A stretch of DNA of 64,000 nucleotides from Alentia gelatinosa (Eukaryota > Annelida > Polychaeta > Phyllodocida > Polynoidae): the NCBI GenBank assembly GCA_950022655.1, contig OX465583.1, positions 64,880,306 to 64,944,305 on the forward strand. The letters run 5' to 3'. Below the pieces are notes generated by a model that was given only the letters and a program-made list of their open reading frames with translations, had not been told where the DNA came from and did not search any database. Of the stretch, positions 34,829-45,395 are shown in pieces. Positions within the stretch are counted from its first letter, which is position 1. Each line of letters starts with the position of its first letter. The translations under genes were made by a program, and so were the position numbers.

Positions 34829-35010
34829 TCTCATCCCAGTGTTTTTGTCCATAGACGTACCATCAGGAACTCATACTCCACGGCGGTGATGGTCCCGTAT
34901 CTCCTCGACTTTGAAAATCATAGTATTTCACGAGGCATAGTTGGGTGAATTACATAGCGATTCAAACGAGATGGGATCGAGCTCTGACCTTAGACGTCCA
35001 TATAGACCTC
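34829..35010 (+). mobile_element. Double-hairpin element, internally deleted S1-like copy
   Basis: Begins TTCTCATCCCAGTG, has CCATAGACGTACCATCAGGAA, then jumps to hairpin right-arm sequence (TGAATTACATAGCGATTCAA, GATGGGATCGAGCTCTGACC). It lacks the module junction. It abuts a pogo-like MITE. Confidence 0.6.
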
Positions 35011-35016
35011 AATATA

Positions 35017-35258
35017 TACAGTAAAACCCCGCTTCTGGGATACCTCGCTTAAAGGGACACGATACCTCGCTTAAGGAGACACGATACCTCGCTTAAGAGG
35101 ACATCCCGCTTTAAGTGGACACGTTGTTCGGAACAGAAGTCTTTATTTAGTTTAGTTTTAACCCCGTTTAAGGGGTCACCCCGCTTAAGGGGGCCACCTC
35201 GCTTAAGGGGCCACTTTTCTCGGAATGGAGGGTTTTCCCCTTAAGCGGGGTTCTACTG
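35017..35258 (+). mobile_element. pogo/Tigger-like MITE with internal tandem repeats
   Basis: The left end CAGTAAAACCCCGCTT (35019) and right end AAGCGGGGTTCTACTG (ending 35258) form inverted repeats. TA precedes the left end and CA follows the right, compatible with a mutated TA duplication. CAGT-RAACC ends and TA duplication are characteristic of pogo/Tigger elements. The interior has three to four tandem copies of GATACCTCGCTTAAGGGACAC, each itself resembling the terminal repeat, with inverted versions on the right. Non-coding. Confidence 0.7.
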
Positions 35259-35329
35259 CATATATATATATATACATGTAAGCATGAAGCAGAAACGGGC
35301 TGTGCCTATAGCTAACATGTTTCGTATTT

Positions 35330-36060
35330 CAACCCCAGACACCTCCCAGTTCTTGAATCAGTCCGGGCGTGCATGCACGTAACGCGGACAGAGGTGTGCC
35401 CTGCCGTGCACCTCACTTGACCCGCCCACGACAGGGGCCAGCTAGCCCCCGGTGAACCACGCCCGTCGTCAGGGGAGATCCACCGGACGACGGGCAAAAA
35501 TGCAGTTGACACCAAGGAGAGGAGAAAGCACCCACTGGCCACAAGGCACGACCCTCCTCCTGGTCTCCATTCCGGGATCTGGAGAGGGGAAAGGGCAATT
35601 AAAATAGCGCTGTGGTGGCGGGCGGGGGGTGCCCTTCCATGACAGCTCATTTCATGCCGCTCAACTGATGTGAATAGGACCCGGGACCCCAGCGCCCTTG
35701 AGGTCCTCCTGGGGGTGAGAGGAGCAGAGCCAGTAGGGGGGAGCAGGGGCCCATTGAGAGGGGACCAGACGTAGGTCAGGGGTATTAAAACGCCATTCAT
35801 AAGGTGCGGGTATAGCGGCCAGGTCGCAGGATCACCGATACACGTGGCAACGGATAGAAAGCCCGTGTGACCCGGGAGTAAGGCCGGGACCCCGGGAGCA
35901 GGGCGGGGAGGGTACGGGCTGCCATCCCGGGCGACCCGTGGGGGTCGGGAGGTGGCTCGGTGTGCACGGTGTCTTTGTTACGTAGCGTCATAAGTCAGGC
36001 TGAGATCATGATGGGGGTATATTCACGTAACCCGAGGGGGCGGGGAACGTGCTTAATCAA
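35330..36060. other. CpG-rich region
   Basis: GC-rich and CpG-containing, with frames open on the minus strand (up to 162 codons). The long frame shows no domain-like sequence and lacks clear splice boundaries, so I keep it as non-coding. Possible promoter or enhancer island. Confidence 0.4.
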
Positions 36061-36240
36061 GCAATGGGAGCGACAAGGGGGTGGATGACACTCACTTCCT
36101 ATATCACCCCCATCGCTATCACCCTATAGGCGACCCCTCCACCATACATCAGGGGGTGGTGTGAGGGGTGGTGAGCGTAACGGGACAGGAGACCAGAGGT
36201 TACGCACACTGCGTATAGGGTGTGGTATACTCATTATAAT

Positions 36241-36895
36241 TTATCTCACCCTTTGTACAAGTTTAGCCATAGGAGTAGCATTAGAAAGAAATACTCAACG
36301 ATCACCCCCGTAAAGTGACAATATTATTATATACCTATGACGGTATGACCCACACATACTGCCCGCTCCTACCCATGACGTATGTATACCCGTACGTCAC
36401 ACTGTGGCGTACGGGGTATGTGATCACGTGACTGGTAAAATTTTGCCATTTTTAGGTATATAATAATACGAAAACAGGCTGACTGTCTTCGTACATCAAA
36501 ATACTTGGTAAAATTATTGATCACATACATCCCTCTGCCTACGGCATCGGGATGTATGTGATCAATAATTTCACCGCGTATTTTTGACGTACGAAGACAG
36601 TAAGCCAGTTTCCGTATACTACGCTACGGGCGTGTCGTAGTGAATTTGAGATGACGTCATATGGATTTGCTAAGTATATTCTGATTATTCTGAAGTTGTG
36701 AAGATATCCAGTGTCATAGAAAAGCGTGAGATAAATCCAGAACCGCACTCGAATCGTAAAATACACAATACTCCACTCGTTTGGTTGTGCCATAATCGTC
36801 ACTCGGCTTCGCCACGATGACGATTGCGGCGCATCCAAACTCGTGGAGTATTATCTATTTATACGATTCCCGATACAGTTCTCTATAAATACTGC
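36241..36895 (+). mobile_element. Double-hairpin element, subfamily S3 (copy 2), carrying a nested S7 element
   Basis: TTATCTCACCCTTTGTACAAG at the left, CCATAGGAGTAGCATTAG, then interruption after GTGACAATA. S3 sequence resumes at CTACGCTACGGGCGTGTCG and continues to GCGTGAGATAAATCCAGAACC. The final hairpin has arms TACTCCACTCGTTTGG / CCAAACTCGTGGAGTA and apex CGGCTTCGCCACG (GCTTCGC at 36806-36812). The unbroken copy at 6.3 kb shows GTGACAATACTACGCC at the insertion point. Non-coding. Confidence 0.75.
36324..36617 (+). mobile_element. Nested double-hairpin element, subfamily S7
   Basis: Module 1 is bounded by perfect 14-bp inverted repeats (TTATTATATACCTA at 36324-36337 and TAGGTATATAATAA at 36453-36466). 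Module 2 follows directly: a long imperfect hairpin from ACGAAAACAGGCTGACTGTC to GACAGTAAGCCAGTTTCCGT, with inner arms ATTATTGATCACATACATCCC and its complement. The size and two-module layout match the host element even though the sequence does not. This indicates a common mechanism with diverged sequences. Confidence 0.65.
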
Positions 36896-38675
36896 CACAG
36901 CGAGTTACCACCCCCTGTTGCAGGCCTACGTGTGCTTTACCAGCAATACGGTAGTTTGAGCGCGGGAATTTCGCCCATGCCCTCCTCTCATGGCTTTTGT
37001 CACGTGCCAAGCTAACATGGAAACACGGAGGGAACGTGAACTTTGGATAAAATATATATTAGAAGCAATCCAACATCCCAAGTCTTCATGTAAACACATG
37101 TATGTGTGTGCCTGTGAGAAGCGGGTGTTCCTATTGGATGAAGCCTAGGGGATGGTGTAATTGAGGGTTAACAGGCTGAGTAAGTATAGGAAACACTGTC
37201 CAGAACTATTTAGATGTAAATAGAGATTCCATGGGGAGAATCATGAAGGATTACATGTGTGTATATATAAAGGGGCTCTTCCACCAGAGCACAAGATATA
37301 TCAAGATTTGTCACTATTTGGTTGACTTACTGGGTTTCAAGTAATCGCGTGCATTTTTACTGCGAACGATCAGTTCGGTTAAGCATGTTTGCAGTGTTCT
37401 TGCCGAGAAAGAAAGCAATATGCCAGCAATAGATCGTGAGGCGTTGTGGTGGTGGAACAACAAAATATACACACATCATCACGAAAAACTACACATATCA
37501 TTGCGCACGATTTGAGTGTCGCGGCAAAGGATGTAAGGATATATCGCAGCACTGTAAGATATAACAAGGTATACCAATATATAACATGGCATATCTATGT
37601 GTTGGTGAAACCAGCAACTTATACAAGTATCAGAGGTGGAATATTCCCCACCTTCAGTGTATAGATTATACATAATAAACTAGGCTGTGGCAACACCTGC
37701 ACCCCAGTCCATGCAAGCACACCACCTCTCAATAGGATTGATTATAAAGGGAAACTTAAGCACGAAATCTTACAAGCCTGACATGCTTTATAAGTAGGGG
37801 GTGGTGAGAGTGCATAGGTAACATGCATGCTGTCTCCTCCACAAAGTAGACCTCTTTTTACGAGGTGCACACCTTCAAAGTATAAGGTCAGTCAGATAAA
37901 ACTCTATACATCTGTGAATTTTCGTGCTTGTAAAGGAAAAGGCCAAGATAGCGCATCTAACTTTTGAATAGTAATATCTTATCCAAAGAACATTTAAAAA
38001 ATCTAGACTCATAATAAAGGGATATGTGTTGGTAGTATAGCGATAACGTTTGATAATGTAGCTTTATCATCTCTGTATATCTCTGCACGGGAAAAAAATA
38101 TCCACTCCAGGTCACGATAAACGCGTCGATATCGAGGTTATCATGAAACCTTTGATAATCTCTTCACAACTCTCGTGTAGGTGAAGTGAGGAGTTTTCTT
38201 CACATAAAATCTCAAAGCTTCCGCTTTCTTAGGTGTTTATCTCTACACTTGTGTATATGGTTGATGAAATATATGATAGTGAAGTCAGCTTATAATAAGA
38301 TGAAAATAGTGTATTATATCATTATATAGATCTGATCCTGCATACATTTTCTGTTAGAACTGCTTGATTTGAATTTGTTTTAAATCAAAACAAAATCGTA
38401 GCCTTGTATATATTTATGATTGATCTTCAAAAGATACATAGACCCCATATGCCCTTTTTGAAAAGAAGTGCTATTTATAGAGGTAAGTATAGTAGGAATA
38501 ATCTTCCCAACGAAGTGCAAGCGGGTTCTCTGTATGTCTTCAAGAAATTTATCAGGTTGAAGTATAAATATAATAGTTAAATAATCAAAACGTAGATCCG
38601 TTCATATCCATACTGATAGACGTCTAGACATGAATAAGGACAACCGCTGGTAATTCTTTCTCTTCAATTTTTATT
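36896..38675. other. No gene seen; isolated TATA box
   Basis: TATATATAAAGGGG at 37262-37275 is a good TATA box, and AATAAA lies at 37674-37679. The 72-codon frame between them starts with GTG, contains no ATG and directly follows a stop codon, so I do not call a gene. 36,900-37,050 is unique DNA, and 37,690-38,675 is AT-rich with no recognised element. Confidence 0.4.
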
Positions 38676-38885
38676 AGAAAAACTCCCACTGTGACGGTAT
38701 GGAACTATATGCGTGGAGTTTTTATATAGAACGTCCTGACCATGCTATACAAGTCATGAAATAAGATGATAATTTACGGTGTGTACGGACCGAGGCGTTT
38801 ACGCCGAGTTCCGTACAGACCTAAATTATCATCGAGTTTTGTGGCTTGTACAAGCATGGTTGAACGTTATATATTTACTATATAC
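38676..38885 (+). mobile_element. Double-hairpin-like element, subfamily S9
   Basis: A short first stem (AAAAACTCCCAC at about 38679 pairing with GTGGAGTTTTT at about 38717) is followed directly by a hairpin. Its arms run from TATATAGAACGTCCTGACCATG to CATGGTTGAACGTTATATA and enclose GATGATAATTTA / TAAATTATCATC. The GC-rich apex is GAGGCGTTTACGCC. Same layout as other subfamilies but different sequence and a shorter first module. Non-coding. Confidence 0.5.
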
Positions 38886-39132
38886 CCTGAATTTAAGAAA
38901 AAATCATTAATTTCATTTGGCTTAACATCCAATATTCTAAAAAATTCAGAGTTGAAAATCACAAAACACCAGACACAGTATTTTTTTATAATGGTGGTGT
39001 TATTAAACCAAATAGTACAGGTGGTGTTGTAAATTAGAGTATCAAAATATGATTCATGACATTTCGCTAGGCTTTATCTAGCTTCATCAGGTGATTCTAA
39101 TAAATATGTATGGGAAGGTAGTCCGTATTTTC

Positions 39133-39157
39133 CTGTACGGACCAGTGGTCCGTACAG
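39133..39157. repeat. 25-bp palindrome
   Basis: CTGTACGGACCA, one central G, then TGGTCCGTACAG: perfect 12-bp arms. Nearby GTACGGAC words (38,798; 29,267) suggest a dispersed hairpin family. It could be the apex of an older foldback element spanning roughly 39,110-39,220. Confidence 0.6.
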
Positions 39158-40564
39158 TATGTTTACGTTATATGCCGAAACGGTGCGTATTTACAGTATA
39201 TACGGCATGGGTATATAGTAAAACGCTGTCTATATGTGCATATTTGTACACTGTAAATGACGATCGCGTGTCGCGTTGCGTATTCAAATACCCGGAATAA
39301 TTTGCCCCACTTCGCACAAATTGTGCCCTGATTACGTCCTGCAAGCGTGAGTCAGTTCAAATAGACATAATAGCTTCAAGCTCAATTTCACTCTCAAGCG
39401 GCCGAGACTATTTATAGACGTACTATTGTTGAGGGACGATCAGTTGCTACTTTCGTAGGTCGATACTATGAATATAAAGCTTTTAAACTTCCTGTATAGC
39501 ATTAACCTCTGAACCAGTGGTTATATTCTGTAGCTCCATTGAAGACGGGCTGCATTGAAATGGATTCACTAGCAGAATCTGACTTGGATATAAACACGTA
39601 AACTACATGTATATCTAATGGGGTTGAGCAATTTAATTGAAGTACAGTCATCTTCTATATCTCTGTCGATGCATATCTTGCATGTAGAGATACTTAATTT
39701 GTTAGACATTAACATAGCTACAAATCAGTATTTGAGTTATCAAGGTCGGTCATCAACCATGGCCAAGTTACGTAAATACGTTTATTGTCTACGTTTTTTC
39801 ACTTACTGTAACTGCTCTTATATACTTTTGTAATCATGTAATTGGTTTATAATCTCTCTGTGATATCTATGAGTAAGCCTTTTCCTCATATCAAATTGTA
39901 TAATTCATACATATTACTAATTGCATGTACATTGTACCTGTAGTTTCAATTTTCCAGTTGCTGGTATAGAGCGTTTTATCATACTTCAGAAAAGTGATAT
40001 GAATATGTAAACAAATGGTCATATAGAAATACCCCATTGGGGGACTTTGAATGTTCTGTATTTGCTGTATATAGTTGAAGGCATTTTTTGAAGATGCGTG
40101 GCTTTCATGACCTTTTTCTTTCATTGAGAAATCAAAGGAACTCATATAGCTTCAGTCACTATGTTTATAAAGGAGTAATGAAACCACACATTACACATGG
40201 AAAATATGAAAGCGCAAGAAAAGGCAATTTCTCGCATTATCTCCTAGCTTCTGGAAACAGTATTTAAAGATTTTTATATTAGGAGATGATAATGATTTAT
40301 TGGAAGTAAACTATGAAAAATAACGTGTATAGAATACGAGAGACGTTTCCCTGTAGGTCCAAACGTTAAATGTTTTTGCACTTCTATACAAATCCCATAT
40401 CCATGGCCAATATTACATTATCCTTTGCTAATTCAAATCTCATAGAAAACACAGATAACCTTGAAGAACGTTAGCTGGCAAATTCTTGTATTCTATCGGA
40501 ATCATCTTAAAATGAGAATATCAAAATGGATATATTTAGAGGAAGAAATTGATAGGGCAATGTT
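39158..40564. other. AT-rich stretch, no gene seen
   Basis: Unique AT-rich DNA. No reading frame or repeat family recognised. Confidence 0.45.
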
Positions 40565-40705
40565 GTGGCGGGGTGTGGCGGTCGACCCCTGCTGACCGCA
40601 ACTAGCACGGCGTGATCCGGATCCCCGGCCGCCGTCCGCCGCCCGCTCGGCCGGCAGCTGACCCGAGGTGCAGCGGTCAGGGCCGCGGCCAAGCGCTCAA
40701 CACGC
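40565..40705. other. Isolated 140-bp GC-rich island in AT-rich DNA
   Basis: A compact CpG-dense block (CCGGATCCCCGGCCGCCGTC and similar) lies inside more than 2 kb of AT-rich DNA. The abrupt boundaries suggest an inserted or conserved unit. On the minus strand GTGTCCTAGTGGACTGCG loosely resembles a pol III A-box start, but I find no acceptable B box, so a tRNA-derived SINE is not established. Confidence 0.35.
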
Positions 40706-41574
40706 AGTCCACTAGGACACCAACTCCTGACACTAACTAGACGAAAACAATCGAGAGATATTGGCGTGAACGTAGGATGTAATTGAAAGATATATGAATA
40801 GGACATAATGGTAACAATGACAACATCTAGACATATCATGGTCGATACTGTTCGATATAATCATACAATATTCCCGTTATGATAATAGTGGCACAGAAAC
40901 CAGACTTATGATTTATGGGAAAACGTAGTTGGTGATTACCATTCGAGGTCTTTTGTCCCATAAAATACGTCCCGAGGCCAGAGGAAGAGTGGCGTATTTA
41001 ATAGGACAGAAGAATAAGAGTTCAGCCTATAGTATGTATAGTGTAATCATTTTAAAACTTCGTGGGGGTGTATCTTATTGAGTGTCATGGATACAGAGTC
41101 TCCAGTCTAAATTTGTGTATGCATATATCACACATATAAACATGCAGGTACTTAGTCTAACCCAGTTTTTTACTAAAAGACTTCCAGCCATAAAATACAA
41201 AGAGAGGAGAAGGCAGTTAGATTAACTTCTCAGAATTATATTACAACGTTCCCTCTGATATCTCGAGCAGTAAGTCGAATCGTTCACTGAATTCATTTGC
41301 GCATTAAATACATGTGTTTTTTGTACATCTTATGAAAAAAATTATCTGATTTCATCGACGTATTTGTTAGCAAACAAACGTTTTAAAAAACAGCATGTAT
41401 ATTCATTAATAGTTTCAATTCCACACGAATTATCTCATGTACCTATGGATGATTCATATCTAAACTGTCCACTACAGTTACGTGCCTGTGCCGGTGACGT
41501 TTCAATAGATATCAACTAGATCTTCATGTAACGTATAGAAGGGGGAGTAGATTTGTCAGTGAAGCCTAAAATAT
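40706..41574. other. No gene seen
   Basis: AT-rich unique DNA. Confidence 0.4.
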
Positions 41575-41980
41575 TATCTCACCCCTGGTATTTTAGCCAT
41601 AAACTTAACATTGGGAACTCGTACTCAATGCCCGTGGGGTATTTTGAAAATATACTCAATGGGGGATTGTGTCACGAAGGTCAACCAATTAGTCAATGTG
41701 AGGGGTGAGATAAATTCAGAAACCTTTTCACGTTTACGGTCAGAGCTCGATCCCATCTCGTTTTAATCGCTATGTAATTCAGGCCTCTTCGCCATGTGAA
41801 TAACTACGCTATTCAAACTGGATGAGATATGAGCTTTGACCGTAAACATTCATAGGTTTCCTCTATATCATAGGAACACAGGTAGGTATGTGAATCAGGT
41901 AGGATGTGTGGAGTGTAATAACTGACCTTTCTGATATTGTATGACCTCAATACATCTAGAACCCAATGTCTCAAGGCTTC
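41575..41980 (+). mobile_element. Double-hairpin element, subfamily S1, with shared 3' flank
   Basis: TATCTCACCCCTGGTATTTTAG, CCATAAACTTAACATTGGGAA, then GTGAGGGGTGAGATAAATTC at about 41,698. Hairpin arms GGTCAGAGCTCGATCCC / GGATGAGATATGAGCTTTGACC with apex CCTCTTCGCCATG; the end is AGGTTTCCTCTATATC. A further ~100 bp (GACACAGG/ACACAGGTA, GGTA-G-TGTGGAGAGTA, AACCCAATGTCTCA) also matches the flank of the 45.4-46.1 kb copy. The repeat unit is therefore longer than the two hairpins in these copies, or these two copies share ancestry by duplication. Confidence 0.75.
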
Positions 41981-42521
41981 ACCAGATAAGAAACCACCTT
42001 CCCATAGATCTCACTATAAATTCCTGTGAGAGTATTCTAAAGGTGGGTCGATTAGGGATTAGAGTGCTTGGAGGTGGAGTAGCTACTATTACTATCGAAG
42101 TAGTGGGTGTCTGTGAGGGTGTCGATCGACGCTTCAGTGCAGAGAGGGAGGGGCGGGGGGTGGGACGAAGTGAGGGGTGGGTGGGTGGGTGGGAGGGGGT
42201 TCCGAAACGTGAGAATGGAGCCGATAATATGAACGGATGGAGGATCAATGCTGGATTGAGGCCAACGAGACCCATTAAAATTTCACTGGGCAAATGTGTG
42301 CAGCCTGGCCATAAAGTGTACCCGATGCACCGGTGGGGGTTTCCACCTGCAGTCAGCTGGCTGGCTCGCTCTATCCCCAGCTGCCGCAGCTCCCTCCATA
42401 AGGAAACTCAATCGCTACAAGAAAATGCTCGCTGCTTTTCTTTTCCCCTCCGAGTAATATGATTACCCTGACGGACGGCAGTCGTTGTGATTGTGGAAGG
42501 TGGTGTTGATAGGATTCGCTG
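41981..42521. other. No gene supported; G-rich patch
   Basis: A 173-codon plus-strand frame begins at 41,941 inside the repeat flank and runs through GGGGTGGGTGGGTGG (42,173-42,197). It shows no domain motif. The start within a repeat and the low-complexity centre argue against a gene. Confidence 0.4.
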
Positions 42522-43002
42522 AGGCATACCTAGACTGGCTCCAGTCCCTGCATCCTATGGCTACCCTCCTGGCTGGGATACAGGGACTGGTAAAATCGGT
42601 AATGGTGTCCGATTTCTGGCGCTGTTTAGCACCAGTATTTCCAACACTCTCCATACAGATATCCTGGCTACTGGTGAGAATATCTACTGGGAGATTGATA
42701 CCTTCTCTCTTCTTTTTTTTTTAATCTCAATTGGATCATAATCAGGAGCAGGCAAAATTTAATTGCTATGACAACACATGCGGCCAGGGAACTGGAGGAG
42801 GGGAGGGGGAGGGGTAGGAGGAAGAATAGGGTTACAGGGAGTGGCTTGGGGCCATAAACAGGAGATTCCGTCCATAGTGGACAAGTCTTTGATTCATGGA
42901 CCAGTTAGAGAAGGACAATACTATAATGAACTTTATTCTGATTGTGATTAATCATTTAATGAATGTTCATAATCAAAGACATGGGCAAGTCTAAGGCATA
43001 CC
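42522..43002 (+). mobile_element. Family A MITE, full-length reference copy
   Basis: Element 42531-42993 (463 bp) with perfect 9-bp TSDs AGGCATACC on both sides. Left TIR TAGACTGGCTCCAGTC, right end GACATGGGCAAGTCTA. The ~80 bp at the right contain an internal inversion (CAAGTCTTTGATT ... AATCAAAGAC-TG), giving a subterminal hairpin. Non-coding, moderately AT-rich with a T-run and a GGAGGGGAGGG run. The best-preserved copy for building a consensus. Confidence 0.9.
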
Positions 43003-43700
43003 CATAGGGGCGGGTGGCTGACCCAAATCTGGGATAATATCTGAGGGTTGGTTGAGGATGTGCTCTGGTTAAAGTGGGTCAGGTGGAGCGGATGGGGGTG
43101 GGGATGGGGGGGGGGGAGGGCAGGAAACACAAGGTCCTCCTGTGTCCTCCAGGGCCGTGCAATAACACCGTCTCCCCTTCCCGGACCGAGACAGATAGCG
43201 CCTCAGAGTGGGGCCTGTTGTTTAGACGACACAGATGCTCTTGTATGGAGGAATAGCATGGGAAGCAGTGATGGAAATATGATGGGGTTATTATCGTACA
43301 ACATACTCTTGTTTGGATTGGGTATGGGCCAGCCAATCACGTTTCTTGAGTGTGTTGTCGTCTCGGCAGCTAAAAGCCTTGTAAAAAGTATCAAATGGGG
43401 ATATAGTTTTTTTTATTTTTGTGTTATATACATTGACTTCTTCCCACATGTTATGAACAACGATATATAAATATGTGGCAATGGCTTATGTCATTCATAA
43501 TGACTTCAACTACGAGTTATACATAATAACCTCAGAAAAATCCGTATATCCTAGACGTTGCTTGTAAGAACGATAATGTACTTATCAAATGCAATAAAAA
43601 AAACTTTAAGAAAAGAGAGGGGACCTACCTATACGTGTGTGGAAAAACAGTGCTGGAAAGTGAAACCGGTAAAGAATAGGACGTCAATCATAACATGTGC
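43003..43700. other. No gene seen; strong G-quadruplex motif
   Basis: GGGGGTGGGGATGGGGGGGG at about 43,094-43,119 is an intermolecular or intramolecular G4 candidate. The remaining unique DNA has a 140-codon plus-strand frame without recognisable motifs. Confidence 0.4.
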
Positions 43701-43810
43701 ATATACCGGTCAAATGGAGTTCACACGGTGGGATCCATGTTGCTCACAGGGTGTTTGTTTGAGACAAATCCTGCTGAGATTCCCTTTTTTTCGAAATCAC
43801 CCTCCACTCC
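43700..43810 (+). repeat. Family D fragment
   Basis: GGAGTTCACACGGTGGGATCC, CAGGGTGTTTGTTTGAGACAA and ATCCTGCTGAGATTC match segments near 48,300 (inverted), 50,880 and 59,030-59,160. Confidence 0.65.
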
Positions 43811-44193
43811 TTTGTCCACTATTGTACAGTGGCCCTTCACCAGGGTCTTAAGTTCGTGTTGATGCTGCGAGCGAGCGCGTGGAGGCGAGCGGTCACTGTG
43901 GAGGATTTTTTTATTGGTCCGTTTTGTTTACATAAATGTTTCTTGTTACTTGGTCTCACATATAACAATCCAATAAAAGCGAAATGTCGTCAGCCCTTGT
44001 TGGCTGGTTTTCTTCGACATCACGCATAATAATCATAGAAAATAGAGTTTGTTGCGCATATTCTTTTTCACATTTGTCATTTTTGTTGTATCATACAAAT
44101 ATGTGAACTACAAGTCATGCCTACAATGTACTGCATGTAAAGGGTGTGTTTTTTCTTCACAGCCAGAGAGGGGGGAGTGGGATAATTAGGCCC
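43811..44193. other. No gene seen
   Basis: A small foldback (AAATGTCGTCAGC...TTCGACAT) lies at about 43,982-44,020. No gene recognised. Confidence 0.4.
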
Positions 44194-44465
44194 GGCGTCC
44201 ACTTACTATGATATGGCTCCGATATGGTCTACGATGCACCTCCCGATTAAAAATCAAAATCGCGTCGGAAGGTCACCTAATATCGGGGCAGTTGACCACG
44301 TTCCTGCGATTAGACACCAAAAGAAACACCTTACGATGCGTGGTGGATTGGCACGTCTAGACATATGTCTATGATTTTGCAACTTTCGGATATGTCTCCG
44401 ATATTTGCTTTTTGTTTCGGTGCCATATCGGTAGGTCTAAATTTCTATTGTAGTATGCGAACGCC
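44194..44465. mobile_element. 272-bp element with imperfect terminal inverted repeats (GGCGTYC ends)
   Basis: The left GGCGTCCACTTACTATGATA and the reverse complement of the right end GGCGTTCGCATACTACAATA match at about 14 of 20 positions. Both are followed by GATATGGC-type words on either side. The interior is non-coding and rich in GATATG/CGATAT words. Single copy here, with no clear duplication. Probably an old MITE. Confidence 0.5.
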
Positions 44466-44608
44466 ACATCTTAGCCTCCAGTACGCCACCCCCTCGTGGG
44501 GCCTCCAACGTGCCGGTCCCCGCTCCTACTAGGCTTTCTAATTTCAACCCATGTATAGGGTATATATCTCCATATATAACGCAAGATTTTGTAGGGATAT
44601 AACCACAC

Positions 44609-44614
44609 TTTATT
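44609..44614 (-). other. Poly(A) signal AATAAA for candidate minus-strand exon
   Basis: TTTATT on the plus strand is AATAAA on the minus strand, 112 bases after the stop codon of the candidate terminal exon. Cleavage would fall near 44,590. Confidence 0.35.
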
Positions 44615-44725
44615 AAGGTGGGGATATAGATGATGGATCCAGGAGCTGCTTAGTTTAGGTTGTAATTAATTTCCTGAAGAATTCATCAAGTACAAGAATG
44701 ATGTCAATATGGGGAGTAACAGTTA

Positions 44726-45029
44726 TCAATACATGCACAGGATCTTCTTTGAGGAAATGTCACTGTAATTTAGTCCACTGTTAGCAAAGAATGCTGTGCA
44801 CTCCTGTAGGTGAGGAACCTTAACTGTAGAGCCTGACATGATGTGACTGCTCTGAGTGGGGTTACTATGTCCTATCCGCATCTCAGCAGCATGGGGCCTC
44901 TCTGTTGTCCCTACATCATGGTGATAGTCCTGAGGCAGCCTCCAGATTACTGAATCCAGCTTGGTGTTGAGTGAGCCAGGCTGACGCCTTGTCTTTGACT
45001 GCGTCCCAACTGACTGGAGATTGCTCCAA
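44726..45029 (-). CDS. Candidate terminal coding exon of an unidentified gene
   Basis: Reading down from a possible acceptor at 45,030-45,031, a frame of about 100 codons runs without a stop to TGA at 44,726-44,728. The acceptor is CTCAG|TTGGAGC, preceded by a TTAATGAC branch-point-like word and a pyrimidine-rich TCTTTCCCGTTTG. The sequence is compositionally protein-like, with no low-complexity runs, and includes KVPHLQECTAFFANSGL and RPHAAEMRIGHSNPTQSSH, ending ...ILCMY. AATAAA follows 112 bases later. The other two frames of the same strand are closed. An alternative acceptor (GTCAG|TTGGGACG) lies at 45,009. I do not recognise the protein and see no partner exon; the upstream intron would contain the 45.4-46.1 kb repeats. 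Chance is possible, since an open run of about 100 codons is unusual here but not unique. Confidence 0.35.
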
Positions 45030-45031
45030 CT

Positions 45032-45395
45032 GAGTCATTAATACAAACGGGAAAGATGTCAATGTCTAGAAATAGAAACATCTTTTCCTTTGAGATCTAC
45101 ATCAATACAGAGGCATAAATAGCTGTGGTTGTAAATACAGTCTAATCTATACATTATCCATCTTAATGAGCATGGTCAACATTTCAAATATATTATATTA
45201 CAATATGTTACCCTCAACCATACACTTATAAGAATAAGAATAATTTACCAAAATCATTGTACATTCTCAATCAATTTTGTATTATAGTCAGTCTTGAATA
45301 GTAACTATATATAGCGTTACCTGAATGGGCAAGATTTTACATAATATCAACATCACTGCACATAAGATTTAAAACAACACAGCTGTGTTGTTTCT
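45032..45395. other. No feature seen (intron if the exon is real)
   Basis: AT-rich unique DNA without recognisable elements. Confidence 0.4.

Noticed and set aside
37262..37690. Mini-gene: TATA box, 72-codon frame, AATAAA within 420 bp
   Set aside because: The frame starts with GTG immediately after a stop and contains no ATG, so it cannot be a normal coding unit.
40565..40705. tRNA-derived SINE or tRNA gene in the isolated GC-rich island
   Set aside because: An A-box-like start can be imagined on the minus strand, but no acceptable B box or cloverleaf was found.
41740..41760. GAGCTCGATCCC in S1 hairpin arms resembling a tRNA B box
   Set aside because: It lies in a paired arm with its complement present, there is no A box at the proper distance, and it varies between copies as part of the stem.
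41941..42462. 173-codon plus-strand frame
   Set aside because: It begins inside the flank of a repeat shared with 46.0 kb, crosses GGGTGGGTGGG low complexity, and shows no domain.
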